Assembly: GCF_009765685.1 (NCBI RefSeq)
Contig: NZ_LMUY01000032.1
Span: 1 to 64,000, forward strand
Direction of reading: 5' to 3'
DNA: 64,000 nucleotides
From: Acidisphaera sp. L21
GTDB taxonomy: Bacteria > Pseudomonadota > Alphaproteobacteria > Acetobacterales > Acetobacteraceae
Part shown: positions 44,157-53,351 of the stretch, piece by piece
Layout of the letters: every line of letters starts with the position of its first letter
How positions within the stretch are numbered: position 1 is the first letter of the stretch
The notes under the pieces: model-generated
What the model was told of the DNA's origin: nothing
The model's database searches: none
The model's input: only the letters and a program-made list of their open reading frames with translations
Position numbers and translations under genes: made by a program

Positions 44157-45218
44157 CTAGGGCAGCAGGCGCTGCGCGTCTTCCCATAGCGTTTGCACGA
44201 TGTCGGCGGCGGGGGCGGCGCGGGCCATGGCGGCGCCCATGCCGGCCCAGGCCTGCATGCGCTCTACATCATCGGCCTGTTGGGCAGCGGCGCGCATGGC
44301 GGTGGTGAGGCCGCGTTGCACTGGGTAGGGCTCCGGCGGGGGTGCGTTGGGGGCGAGGGTGTAGGCAGTGCCGAGGCTGCGGCCGAGGCGACCGCTGAAG
44401 GCGCGGGTTTGCACGGTGCCGCGCGTTGCGGCCTCGGCCAGGGCGGCAGCCCAGGCGGGGGCGATGTCGGCCTCGGGGCTGCGCAGGAGCGCGGTGCCGA
44501 TTTGGACGGCGCTGGCGCCGAGCACCAGGGCAGCCGCAACGCCGCGGCCATCGGCAATGCCGCCGGTGGCGATCAGCGGTAGGTCGGTTTGGTCGGCGAT
44601 CTGCGGCAGCAGGGCGAAGAGGGTGGCGGATTGGCGCTCGGCTGCGGCGGGGTCGAAGCTGCCGCGGTGGCCGCCGGCTTCGACGCCCTGCACGACCAGC
44701 GCGTCGGCGCCGGCGGCGGCGGCCTCGCGTGCCTCGACAGTCGTGGTGACGCAGGCGAACCAGGCGATGCCGCGCTGCTTCAGCTGGGCGACGAAGGGCG
44801 CCGGGTAGAGCCCCATGATGGAGGAAACGACGGCCGGGCCGGCCTGCAACAGCGCTTCGCACTGGGCGGCGAAATCGGCGGGCACGGCGTCGCCGGCCGT
44901 TTCGGGCACGATGGGGCCCCAGTGACCGAGGAAATCCCGCATCCGGGCCTCGGCCGCCGGGTCGCGCAACGGGGGCGGGTCGGGGATCCAAAGGTTGAGC
45001 TGGAAGGCGCCGTTTGTGGCGGCGCGCACGGTGCGGGCCCAGGTGGCGATGCCCGCCGGGTCCATCATCAGCGCGCCTGCGCCGCCCATGCCGCCTGCCC
45101 CAGCCACCGCAATGGCCAGCGCGGGCGGGCACGACCCGGCCATTGGCGCTTGCAGGATCGGGACGCGCAGGCCGAACCGATCGCAGAAAGCTTGGGCGCG
45201 GGCGCGGGGCGTGATCAT
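44157..45218 (-). CDS. Nitronate monooxygenase-like FMN enzyme
   Basis: 353-residue 2-nitropropane dioxygenase family TIM barrel. The N-terminus [19 protein letters not shown] has the FMN-binding AGG-like loop ([13 protein letters not shown]), followed by [21 protein letters not shown] (catalytic His region), [23 protein letters not shown] and [14 protein letters not shown]. Start ATG 45218 overlaps the upstream MFS stop by four bases. Substrate could be nitronates or a related flavin reaction. Confidence 0.87.
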   Translation of the reverse strand: MITPRARAQAFCDRFGLRVPILQAPMAGSCPPALAIAVAGAGGMGGAGALMMDPAGIATWARTVRAATNGAFQLNLWIPDPPPLRDPAAEARMRDFLGHWGPIVPETAGDAVPADFAAQCEALLQAGPAVVSSIMGLYPAPFVAQLKQRGIAWFACVTTTVEAREAAAAGADALVVQGVEAGGHRGSFDPAAAERQSATLFALLPQIADQTDLPLIATGGIADGRGVAAALVLGASAVQIGTALLRSPEADIAPAWAAALAEAATRGTVQTRAFSGRLGRSLGTAYTLAPNAPPPEPYPVQRGLTTAMRAAAQQADDVERMQAWAGMGAAMARAAPAADIVQTLWEDAQRLLP

Positions 45219-46384
45219 GCGGCGATCCGGGATTGGAGGCGGAGGGACAACACCAGTTCTACCGCGATGGCGGCGGCCAGGGCGATCATGGCGGCCAGGA
45301 ACAGGGCGGCATAGCCGTGCAAAGCGCCGAACAGCCAGGCCATGGCGTAGGCGCCAGCCGCCTGCCCCGCCGCCCAGGCGATCGTCGCCTGGGTCCAGCC
45401 GCGGGCGCGGGCGATCCCGTCACTGCCCGCCAGTTGGCCGACGCGGCCCAGCATGACGGCGCTGATCGCCGGGCCAAGGGCGCCGGAGACCAAGGCGGAC
45501 AGGCCGACCACGAGCGGGGAAACCGATGCCAGCAGCGCGACGACGGTAGCCGCCTGCACCAGGATGATCCCGCGCATGGTGGCTGGCGGGCCGATGCGGT
45601 CCGCGATGCGCCCGGCGACCACGGCGCCACCCAGGGCGCCGACACCGTAGATCACCCAACTGAACGCGCCGGCGTCTATCCCTCGCCCCAGGCCGCGGGC
45701 CACGTAATCCGACAGGAACACCATGTGCGGGACCATGCCGACCGCGCTGAGCCCGTAGCTGAGCGAGATCGGGCCGAACCGGGTCGGCGAGCTGATGGGG
45801 GGCGCGATGATCGGCGGCGGCGCAGACGGCCAGCCGTTCCAGGCCAAGGCGGTCAGCACCAGGGACAGCGTTCCCAGGCCGAGCCAGGCGGCCGATAGGC
45901 TCCAATGCAGCATCGTCGGCACCAGCGTGCCGGACGCGGCGATGCCCAGGCCGACGCCGGTGATCATGAGCCCGCTGGCCAGCCCGCGGCGATTGGCGGG
46001 CACGTGCGCCATGACGGAAGCCGGGCCCAGGATCATCAGCAAGCCGCCGACGATGCCGGAAAGCAGGCGCCAGACGAAGAACCATAGGAATGGCAATGGG
46101 ATGCTGCAGGCCAGCAGCGAGATCGCGGCCAGCAGCATCGCGAGCCGCACCATCTTCGGCGTGCCGAAGCGGACAGCCAGGCGACGGGACGCGAGCGCCC
46201 CTGCCAGGTAACCCAGCAAATTCGCCGCACCCAGATAGGCCGCAGCCCCCGGGGCGAACCAGCCATGCGAGATGAGCACCGGCAGCAACGGGGCGTAGGA
46301 GAAGCGGGCGAGGCCGACGCCCACCAGCACACCCATCATTGCGGTCGCGACCGACCGCCACGGCATCGTCTGGTCCGCTTGCAT
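45215..46384 (-). CDS. YbfB/YjiJ family MFS transporter
   Basis: 389-residue, twelve-helix transporter. The first helix motif GVGLARFSYAPLLPVLI and the next LGAANLLGYLAGALASRRLA identify the YbfB/YjiJ group, whose substrates are unknown. It is coupled to the nitronate monooxygenase-like gene (ATGA), suggesting uptake or export of the same compound class. Confidence 0.86.
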   Translation of the reverse strand: MQADQTMPWRSVATAMMGVLVGVGLARFSYAPLLPVLISHGWFAPGAAAYLGAANLLGYLAGALASRRLAVRFGTPKMVRLAMLLAAISLLACSIPLPFLWFFVWRLLSGIVGGLLMILGPASVMAHVPANRRGLASGLMITGVGLGIAASGTLVPTMLHWSLSAAWLGLGTLSLVLTALAWNGWPSAPPPIIAPPISSPTRFGPISLSYGLSAVGMVPHMVFLSDYVARGLGRGIDAGAFSWVIYGVGALGGAVVAGRIADRIGPPATMRGIILVQAATVVALLASVSPLVVGLSALVSGALGPAISAVMLGRVGQLAGSDGIARARGWTQATIAWAAGQAAGAYAMAWLFGALHGYAALFLAAMIALAAAIAVELVLSLRLQSRIAA

Positions 46385-46445
46385 CCTGCAACGTTAGGCG
46401 AGACGGACTGGTGGTGTCATTCCCCCTGGCGATGGCAGATGCGCG

Positions 46446-46751
46446 CTACGGGTGGGTCGGCGCTTTGGCGAAGGCGGCCTGCTGCTCCGGCGTGGCGGGC
46501 CGTTGGTGCTGGGCTTGCCATTCCTTGTAGGGCATGCCGTAGACGATCTCCCGCGCCTCTGGGTCCGATAGGATGACGTCGCGGGACTCGGCGGCCTCGC
46601 GATACCAGCGGCTTAGGCAGTTGCGGCAGAAGCCGGCCAGATTCATCATGTCGATATTCTGCACGTCACTGCGTTCGCGCAGGTGCTCGGTCAGCCGGCG
46701 GAATGCGGCGGCTTCCAGCTCCAGGCGGGTCTGTGGGTCGATCGGGGTCAT
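46446..46751 (-). CDS. DUF1244 family protein
   Basis: 101-residue cytoplasmic protein with the DUF1244 signature: AAAFRRLTEHLRERSDVQNIDMMNLAGFCRNC split over residues 14-45, then LSRWYREAA and PEAREIVYGMPYKEWQ. Two conserved Cys (GFCRNCL) resemble a metal or redox site. The family is common in alphaproteobacteria and lacks a defined role. ATG 46751 follows GGAGGAAT. It is divergent from the glycerate kinase gene by 60 bases. Confidence 0.85.
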   Translation of the reverse strand: MTPIDPQTRLELEAAAFRRLTEHLRERSDVQNIDMMNLAGFCRNCLSRWYREAAESRDVILSDPEAREIVYGMPYKEWQAQHQRPATPEQQAAFAKAPTHP

Positions 46752-46811
46752 CGCGATTCCTCCTACCGGGGTATATGGCGGCGGCGTACGCCCTTCGCCA
46801 TAGTGGCGGGC

Positions 46812-48077
46812 ATGGGTTGGAACGACAACACGGCGCGCAGCCTGCTGCGGGGATTGTTCGACGCGGGCGTGCAGGCGGCGGACCCGGCGGCCGTGCTGGC
46901 AGCCCACCTGCCGATCAAGCCGACCGGGCGCTGCATCGTCGTCGGCGTCGGCAAATCCGCCGCCACCATGGCCGCTGCGTTGGAGGCCGCCTGGCCCGAC
47001 GTGGATCTGCGCGGCATTGTCGTTACGCGCTACGGCCACGGGTTTGCCACACAGCGCATCCGCGTGCTGGAGGCGAGCCATCCCGTCCCGGATGCCGCTA
47101 GCGAAGCCGGTGCCCGGGCGCTGATGGCGGAGGTTGCGGGGCTGGGGCCGGATGATCTGGTGATCGCGCTGATCTCCGGCGGCGGGTCCGCGCTGGCGGC
47201 GCTGCCGGGTCCGGGGCTGAGCCTGGCGGACAAGCAGGCGGTCAATGCCTCGCTGCTTCGATCGGGCGCGCCGATCGGGGTGATGAATGCCGTGCGCAAG
47301 CATCTGTCGGGGATCAAGGCCGGGCGGCTGGCCGCGGCGGCGGCTCCGGCGCGGGTGGTGACATTGGTGATTTCCGACGTGCCGGGGGATGACCCGGCGG
47401 TGATCGCCAGCGGCCCCACGGTGCCTGGCGCGCCGAGCCGTGCGGCAGTGCGGGCGATGGTGGCGCAGTATGGCGTGGAATTGCCACCGGCCGCCGCGGC
47501 ATTGCTGGCCGGCGAGGCGAACCTGCCGCCGATCGCGGGTCCGGTGGATGTCCGCATGATCGCAACGCCGGCCATGGCGCTGGAGGCCGCGGCACAGGCA
47601 GTGCGGGAGGCTGGGGCGACGCCGATGATCCTGGGCGATGCGCTGGAGGGGGAGAGCCGCGAGCTTGGCACCGTGATGGCCGGCATCGCCCGCAGCATCC
47701 GCACCCATGGCCATCCGGCGCCGGCGCCCTGCGTCCTGCTGTCCGGTGGGGAAGCGACCGTGACGATCGGCGCGCGCAAACCGGGGCGTGGCGGGCGGAA
47801 TACCGAATTTTTGCTGAGCCTGGCGGTCGCATTGCAAGGACTGCCGAATATCTGGGCCGTCGCCGGCGACACGGACGGGATCGACGGCACGGAGGACGCT
47901 GCCGGGGCCATCGTCACACCTTCGACGCTGGCGCGTGCTACGGCCGCAGGGGTTGACCCGGCGACCTGCCTGGCGGCCCATGACAGCTACAGCCTGTTCG
48001 ACGCCGTGGGCGACCTGATCCGCACCGGGCCCACCCTGACCAACGTGAACGATTTCCGCGCGATCCTGGTCACCTGA
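46812..48077 (+). CDS. Glycerate 2-kinase (MOFRL family)
   Basis: Phosphorylates glycerate to 2-phosphoglycerate (TtuD/GckA type). The 421-residue protein has the N-terminal DUF4147 domain (CIVVGVGKSAATMAAALE, HPVPDAASEAGARAL, ALISGGGSALAALPGPGL, MNAVRKHLSGIKAGRLA) and the C-terminal MOFRL domain (LLSGGEATVTIG, GGRNTEFLLSLA, DTDGIDGTEDAAGAI). It lies 27 bases ahead of pyruvate kinase, so glycerate would pass to 2-phosphoglycerate, PEP (after enolase) and pyruvate. Confidence 0.92.
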   Translation: MGWNDNTARSLLRGLFDAGVQAADPAAVLAAHLPIKPTGRCIVVGVGKSAATMAAALEAAWPDVDLRGIVVTRYGHGFATQRIRVLEASHPVPDAASEAGARALMAEVAGLGPDDLVIALISGGGSALAALPGPGLSLADKQAVNASLLRSGAPIGVMNAVRKHLSGIKAGRLAAAAAPARVVTLVISDVPGDDPAVIASGPTVPGAPSRAAVRAMVAQYGVELPPAAAALLAGEANLPPIAGPVDVRMIATPAMALEAAAQAVREAGATPMILGDALEGESRELGTVMAGIARSIRTHGHPAPAPCVLLSGGEATVTIGARKPGRGGRNTEFLLSLAVALQGLPNIWAVAGDTDGIDGTEDAAGAIVTPSTLARATAAGVDPATCLAAHDSYSLFDAVGDLIRTGPTLTNVNDFRAILVT

Positions 48078-48104
48078 GGAGTAAGTCCACTGGCCCCTAT
48101 CAAA

Positions 48105-49523
48105 ATGCGCCGCCGCCGGCGCACGAAGATCGTTGCCACGCTTGGCCCGTCGAGCAGTTCGGCCGAGATGCTGGGACGGCTGTTTCGTGGCGGGGCGGAT
48201 GTTTTTCGCCTGAATTTTAGCCACGGCACGCATGAGGGCCATGCCGCCAATATCGCGCTGATCCGGGCGCTGGAGGAAGAGACGGGGCGCCCGATCGGCA
48301 TCCTGGCCGACGTGCAGGGGCCGAAGCTGAGGGTGGGCAAGTTCCAGGCCGGGCGGGTGAGCCTGCAGACCGGCCAGGCCTTCCGGCTGGATTTGTCGCC
48401 AGTGCCGGGCGATGCGCGCCGGGTGCAGTTGCCGCACCCGGAAATCATGGTCGCCGCCGGGATCGGCACCACCCTGCTGCTGGATGACGGCAAGCTGCGG
48501 CTGCGCGTGTCGCACAAGCGGGACGACCACCTGGAATGCGAGATCGTCACTGGGGGCACGCTGTCCGACCGAAAGGGCGTCAACGTGCCGGACGTGGTGC
48601 TGCCGATCCCGGCGCTGACGAAGAAAGACCACGAGGATCTGCGTTTCGCCCTGGATCACGGGGTGGACTATATCGGCCTGTCGTTCGTGCAGCGGCCGGA
48701 GGATGTGGCCGAGGCACGGTCGATCGCGGATGGCCGCGCCTGGATCATGACCAAGCTGGAAAAGCCACAGGCGTTGGACAATCTGGACGGCATCCTGGCG
48801 CTGTCCGATGCGGTGATGGTGGCGCGCGGCGATCTGGGCGTGGAGTTGCCGCCGGAGGAAGTGCCGCTGGCGCAGAAGCGCATCGTGCGGGCGGCGCGGC
48901 AGCTCGGTATTCCCGTGGTGGTGGCGACGCAGATGCTGGAGAGCATGATCAGCGCCCCCGCCCCTACCCGCGCCGAGGCGTCCGACGTGGCGACGGCGGT
49001 GTTCGACGGGGCGGATGCGGTGATGCTGAGCGCGGAGACGGCCGCCGGGCAGTTTCCCTACGAGGCGGTGAACATGATGGACCGCATCATCGACCGGGTG
49101 GAACGTGACCCAGGCTGGCGCGAGTTGTGTGAGAGCAGCCGCCCGCCACCGGAGCGCACCATCTCCGACGCGATCGCCGCTGCCGCGCGGCAGATCGCCA
49201 AGACGATCGATGCGAAGGCGATTGCCGCCTACACGATGTCCGGCTCGACCGCGCTGCGCATCGCCCGCACCCGGCCGGATTGCCCGGTGCTGGGGATGAC
49301 GACCGAGCAGAAGACTGCCCGCCGCATGGCCGTCGTGTGGGGCGTGCACGCGGTGGTGACGCCGACGGAAACGCACACCATGACCGAAACCGTCAGCCGG
49401 GCCACCCGCACGGCCCGCAGCGAGGGGTTTGCGGCGCATGGCGACACGATCGTGGTGGCGGCCGGCGTCCCGTTCGGCCAGGCCGGGACGACGAATGCGC
49501 TGCGTGTCGCGTCGGTGAAGTAG
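48105..49523 (+). CDS. pyk: Pyruvate kinase
   Basis: Last glycolytic step, PEP + ADP to pyruvate + ATP. The 472-residue frame has RRTKIVATLGPSSSSAEML, the FRLNFSHGTHEGH segment, the B-domain, and the active-site signature IMTKLEKPQALDNLDGIL followed by VMVARGDLGVELP and MLSAETAAGQFPYEAV. The C-terminal allosteric domain is present (AIAAYTMSGSTALRIA). ATG 48105 lacks a close ribosome site; GAGGAG at 48076 is correctly spaced from an in-frame CTG at 48090, which may be the true start. Confidence 0.94.
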   Translation: MRRRRRTKIVATLGPSSSSAEMLGRLFRGGADVFRLNFSHGTHEGHAANIALIRALEEETGRPIGILADVQGPKLRVGKFQAGRVSLQTGQAFRLDLSPVPGDARRVQLPHPEIMVAAGIGTTLLLDDGKLRLRVSHKRDDHLECEIVTGGTLSDRKGVNVPDVVLPIPALTKKDHEDLRFALDHGVDYIGLSFVQRPEDVAEARSIADGRAWIMTKLEKPQALDNLDGILALSDAVMVARGDLGVELPPEEVPLAQKRIVRAARQLGIPVVVATQMLESMISAPAPTRAEASDVATAVFDGADAVMLSAETAAGQFPYEAVNMMDRIIDRVERDPGWRELCESSRPPPERTISDAIAAAARQIAKTIDAKAIAAYTMSGSTALRIARTRPDCPVLGMTTEQKTARRMAVVWGVHAVVTPTETHTMTETVSRATRTARSEGFAAHGDTIVVAAGVPFGQAGTTNALRVASVK

Positions 49524-49529
49524 CGGCCG

Positions 49530-50462
49530 CTAAAGGTCCAGCACGCGGGTGGGGCGGATCGTGCCGGCGAGCAGTTCGCGCAGCGCGATCATGTTGCCCC
49601 GCAAGCGGCCTGGGCGGTCGACATATGGCTCGGGGAAGAAATACTTGGCGGTGTTGGCGATGATGTTCTTGCTGACGGAAATGATCGCGTCCCGCTGCGG
49701 CATCGAGCCTTTGCGCACCAAATAGACCGGGTTGCTCACCTGCGAGTAGCCCAGCCGGGTGCCGGAGCCGCGGCCCAGCTTCACGCCCAGATGCACGCCG
49801 CGCGCGCCGGGCAGCTTGACGATGCGGCCGTGGGCGCCGGCGCGGACGCAGAAATCCACGTCCTCCAACCAGCCATAGAAGGGAAGGTTGGGGTCGAACC
49901 GCATGGCGGTGCTGCGGATGAAGGCGAGGCGGATGGCCATGTTGCAGCCATAGCCGTTGCGCACGAGGGTCATCGCCGCCGGGACCGCGGTTTCGGGCTG
50001 CGCGGCCAGCACGTCTCGCCCGTATTCCGCGGTGAGCCCGGGTCCTTTGATGCCATCGACCAGAACCTCACCGGTGGTGACGGCGATGTCGTGGTTGGAC
50101 AGGAAGGCGGCGGCGGTGGCGGCGATGTAGTCCGGCATCGGCAGGAAATCGTCGTCGAAGAACAGAACGATGTCGGACCCGTCATCGGCCAGACGGTCGA
50201 GAATGGCGTTGCGCTGGTTGCACAGCCCGGCGGCCACGCAAACAAGTTCGAGGCCATCAACGGGCACGAGGCCCGCCACGTCCGATGCGTCGGTGTGGGC
50301 GATGATGATGCGGCTGGGGCGCTGGGTTTGCGCTTGCAGTTCGGCGATCGTTTCGCGCAGCACCGCGGCGCGTCCTTTGGTGGCGATGCCGACGGCCACG
50401 GCTAGCGTGGTTCGCGCAATGGGGGGCCGAACCGTCACGGACTCATGCAAATCTGCCCCCAT
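49530..50462 (-). CDS. Family 2 glycosyltransferase
   Basis: 310-residue GT-A enzyme: VAVGIATKGRAAVLRETIAE at the nucleotide site, LCNQRNAILDRL, the metal-binding DDD in VLFFDDDFLPMPDY, and GWLEDVDFCVRAG with the acidic acceptor/base motif. ATG 50462 is preferred; an in-frame start at 50480 exists. No membrane helix is evident. It stands alone between pyruvate kinase and the sulfate-activation genes, and likely decorates a surface glycan. Confidence 0.85.
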   Translation of the reverse strand: MGADLHESVTVRPPIARTTLAVAVGIATKGRAAVLRETIAELQAQTQRPSRIIIAHTDASDVAGLVPVDGLELVCVAAGLCNQRNAILDRLADDGSDIVLFFDDDFLPMPDYIAATAAAFLSNHDIAVTTGEVLVDGIKGPGLTAEYGRDVLAAQPETAVPAAMTLVRNGYGCNMAIRLAFIRSTAMRFDPNLPFYGWLEDVDFCVRAGAHGRIVKLPGARGVHLGVKLGRGSGTRLGYSQVSNPVYLVRKGSMPQRDAIISVSKNIIANTAKYFFPEPYVDRPGRLRGNMIALRELLAGTIRPTRVLDL

Positions 50463-50533
50463 TCGGCTGCCCCGGTGCAATGCGGGCGATACATCCGGCG
50501 GAGGGGCGAAGGATCACAAAAGCTGGGCCCGTT

Positions 50534-50563
50534 CAACCGGAATCCGCGTGGCCTTGCCGGTTG
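50534..50563. promoter_or_regulatory. Inverted repeat CAACCGG-N16-CCGGTTG ahead of cysD
   Basis: Seven-base perfect dyad with a 16-base spacer in the 170-base divergent region between the GT2 gene and cysD, about 70 bases upstream of the cysD start. Placement fits an operator for sulfate-assimilation control; the regulator is unknown. Confidence 0.4.
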
Positions 50564-50631
50564 GCGGCGGGATGCCGCATATATCAGCCTAGCTGCCGTT
50601 TTTGAGCCGCATGCCACAGCATAGGAAACCG

Positions 50632-51525
50632 ATGCGCTATCTGTCCTATCTTGAGGCGGAATCGATCCACATCCTTCGGGAAGTGGTGGCGCAATGCCGC
50701 CTCCCGGTGATGCTGTATTCGGTGGGCAAGGATTCCTCCGTCATGCTGCATCTGGCGCAGAAGGCGTTTGCGCCGGGCCCGATCCCGTTTGCGCTGCTGC
50801 ATGTCGATACCGGCTGGAAGTTCCGCGAGATGATCGCGTTCCGGGACGAGACGGCGCGGCGGCTGGGACTGAACTTGTTGGTGCATACCAATGAGGAGGG
50901 TCGGCGCGCCGGAGTGAACCCGTTCGATTCCGGATCCTCCCACTACACGCAGGTGATGAAGACGGAGGCGCTGAAGCAGGCGCTGGGCGCGCATGGGTTC
51001 GATGCGGCGTTTGGCGGGGCGCGGCGGGATGAGGAGGTGTCGCGGGCGAAGGAGCGGATTTTCTCGTTCCGTACGGCGAGCCAGGAATGGGACCCGAAGA
51101 ACCAGCGGCCGGAGTTTTGGCAGGCGTATAATGGGCGGGTGAAAGCGGGGGAATCGATCCGGGTGTTCCCGCTGTCGAATTGGACCGAATTGGATATCTG
51201 GGCCTACATCCAGCAGGAGGAGATCCCGATCGTCCCGCTGTATTTCGCGCAGGACCATCAGGTGGTGGAGCGGGACGGCAGCCTGATCGTGGTGCATGAC
51301 GAGCGCATGCGGCTGGCGCCCGGTGAGGTGCCGCAGACGCGGCGGCTGCGGTTTCGCTCATTGGGTTGCTATCCGCTGACGGGGGCGATGCCGTCTGACG
51401 CCACGAGCATTGCCGAGATCATCGCGGAGATGCAGGCGGTCCGCACGTCCGAACGGGGTGGGCGGCTGATCGACCGGGACGAGGCGAGTTCGATGGAGAA
51501 GAAGAAGCGGGAGGGGTATTTCTAG
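50632..51525 (+). CDS. cysD: Sulfate adenylyltransferase subunit 2 CysD
   Basis: ATP sulfurylase catalytic subunit making adenosine phosphosulfate. The 297-residue protein has [15 protein letters not shown], the PP-loop [48 protein letters not shown] and the C-terminal [16 protein letters not shown] 50632 follows AGGAAAC; codons from 50602 and 50611 are also in frame. Its stop shares a base with the cysNC start (TAGTG). It works with the CysN domain encoded next. Confidence 0.95.
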   Translation: MRYLSYLEAESIHILREVVAQCRLPVMLYSVGKDSSVMLHLAQKAFAPGPIPFALLHVDTGWKFREMIAFRDETARRLGLNLLVHTNEEGRRAGVNPFDSGSSHYTQVMKTEALKQALGAHGFDAAFGGARRDEEVSRAKERIFSFRTASQEWDPKNQRPEFWQAYNGRVKAGESIRVFPLSNWTELDIWAYIQQEEIPIVPLYFAQDHQVVERDGSLIVVHDERMRLAPGEVPQTRRLRFRSLGCYPLTGAMPSDATSIAEIIAEMQAVRTSERGGRLIDRDEASSMEKKKREGYF

Positions 51526-53351
51526 TGGAGCCGGATCTGCTCCGCTTCATCACCTGCGGCAGCGTGGATGATGGGAAGTCGACCCTGATCGGGCGGCTGC
51601 TGCACGAGACGCGGCTGATCCTGGACGACCAGGCGGCGACGCTGGCGCGGGATAGCCGGCGGCACGGCACCACGGGGGATGAGGTCGATTACGCCCTATT
51701 GGTGGACGGGCTGCAGGCGGAGCGGGAGCAGGGCATCACCATCGATGTCGCCTATCGGTTCATCACCACGCCGCGGCGCCGCTTCATCGTGGCGGACACG
51801 CCGGGCCACGAGCAGTACACGCGGAATATGGCCACGGGGGCGTCCACTGCCGATCTGGCCATTCTGCTGGTGGATGCGCGGCATGGGCTGGTGACGCAGA
51901 CGCGGCGGCATTCGCTGATCGTGAGCCTGCTGGGGATCCGGCAGATCGTGCTGGCGGTGAACAAGATCGATTTGGTGGGGTTCGACCCGGCGGTGTTCGA
52001 GCGGATCGTGGCCGAGTATGCCCAATTCAGCGCCGGCCTGGGATTCGATGCGGTGACGGCGATCCCGCTATCCGCCCGCTATGGCGACAATGTCGTGGCG
52101 CGCAGCGTGCGGACGCCGTGGTACGTAGGGCTGGCCTTGCTGGAGCATTTGGAGACGGTGCAGCCGGCCAGCCAGGTGGCGCAGCCGTTTCGCATGCCGG
52201 TGCAGTTGGTGAGCCGGCCGGATTCGGAGTTCCGCGGCTATAGCGGCACGGTTGCGGCCGGTGGCGTGCGGGTGGGCGAGCGCGTTGCTGCCACCGCCGG
52301 GTCATCGGCCGTGGCGCGCATTCTGGTGGCGGGCGTGGAGGCGGAGGCGGCGGAAACCGGGCAAGCCGTGACGATCGCGCTGGTCGAGCCGCTGGATATT
52401 TCCCGTGGAGATGTGCTGACGGCGGACAACGCGCCGCTGGAGCGATCGGACCAGTTCCAGGCCCGGCTGGTATGGGTGGATGCGCGGCCGCTGTCTGCCG
52501 GTCGCACCTATTGGTTCCAGATCGGCACGGCGCTGGTGCCGGGTAGCGTGACCCGGATTCGCCATCGCATCGCCGTCAACACGCAGGAGAAGGTGAGCGC
52601 GACGGAGTTGGCGATGAACGACATCGCCGTGGTGAACGTGTCGCTGCAATCGCCGGTCGCCTTCGCGCCGTTCGCGGAAAACCGCATGCTGGGCGGTTTC
52701 ATCATCATCGACCGCGAGACCAATGCCACCGCCGCCGCCGGGATGATCGAGTTCGCGCTGACACGGGCTGCGAACCTGACCTGGCAACCCACGGTGATCG
52801 ATAAGGCCGCCCGCGCCCGGCTGAAGCAACAGACCCCGGTGGTGGTGTGGTTCACCGGGCTATCCGGTGCCGGGAAATCCGCGATCGCCAACCTGGTGGA
52901 GCAGAAACTGTATGCGCGGGGGCTGCACAGCACGCTGCTGGACGGCGACAATGTGCGCCACGGTCTGAATCGCGACCTGGGCTTCACCCCGGCGGACCGG
53001 GTGGAGAATATCCGTCGCGTGGCAGAGGTGGCGACGCTGTTCCTGGATGCCGGGCTGATCGTGCTGTGCTGCTTCATCTCCCCCTACCGGGCGGAGCGGC
53101 AGATGGCGCGCGAGTTGGTGGGGGATGGCGAATTCATCGAGGTGTTCGTCGATACGCCAGTGGAGGAATGCCGACGGCGCGACGTGAAGGGGCTGTATGC
53201 CAAGGCCGATGCCGGGCTGATCCGGAACTTTACCGGCGTGAGCGCACCCTATGAAGCGCCAGAGCAGCCGGAGTTGGTGTTGCATACTTCAACCGCCAGC
53301 GCCGATGCGCTGGCGGACCAGGTGGTGGCCCGGCTGCTCGGCGGGGGCTAG
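51525..53351 (+). CDS. cysNC: Bifunctional sulfate adenylyltransferase subunit 1 / APS kinase
   Basis: Fusion of CysN (residues ~1-425) and CysC (~430-608). CysN is an EF-Tu-like GTPase with TCGSVDDGKSTLIGRLL, DTPGHEQYTRNMATGAS, AVNKIDLVGFD and two following beta-barrel domains; GTP hydrolysis drives APS formation by CysD. CysC has WFTGLSGAGKSAIAN (P-loop), DGDNVRHGLNRDLGF and FISPYRAERQMAREL and makes PAPS. GTG 51525 is the start. Length 608 is normal for CysNC fusions. PAP from PAPS use would be removed by CysQ at 25295. Confidence 0.95.
   Translation: MEPDLLRFITCGSVDDGKSTLIGRLLHETRLILDDQAATLARDSRRHGTTGDEVDYALLVDGLQAEREQGITIDVAYRFITTPRRRFIVADTPGHEQYTRNMATGASTADLAILLVDARHGLVTQTRRHSLIVSLLGIRQIVLAVNKIDLVGFDPAVFERIVAEYAQFSAGLGFDAVTAIPLSARYGDNVVARSVRTPWYVGLALLEHLETVQPASQVAQPFRMPVQLVSRPDSEFRGYSGTVAAGGVRVGERVAATAGSSAVARILVAGVEAEAAETGQAVTIALVEPLDISRGDVLTADNAPLERSDQFQARLVWVDARPLSAGRTYWFQIGTALVPGSVTRIRHRIAVNTQEKVSATELAMNDIAVVNVSLQSPVAFAPFAENRMLGGFIIIDRETNATAAAGMIEFALTRAANLTWQPTVIDKAARARLKQQTPVVVWFTGLSGAGKSAIANLVEQKLYARGLHSTLLDGDNVRHGLNRDLGFTPADRVENIRRVAEVATLFLDAGLIVLCCFISPYRAERQMARELVGDGEFIEVFVDTPVEECRRRDVKGLYAKADAGLIRNFTGVSAPYEAPEQPELVLHTSTASADALADQVVARLLGGG

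Noticed and set aside
46446-49439. A 997-codon open frame on the minus strand through the glycerate kinase and pyruvate kinase genes
   Set aside because: Only its last 101 codons (DUF1244) are real. The rest is antisense to two well-conserved enzymes, is Arg/His/Gln-rich and shows no domain, typical of GC-rich shadow frames.
50445-50624. A 59-codon plus-strand ORF ending just before cysD as a Cys-type leader
   Set aside because: Only two Cys, no clustering, and it overlaps the 5' end of the divergent glycosyltransferase gene; looks like chance.
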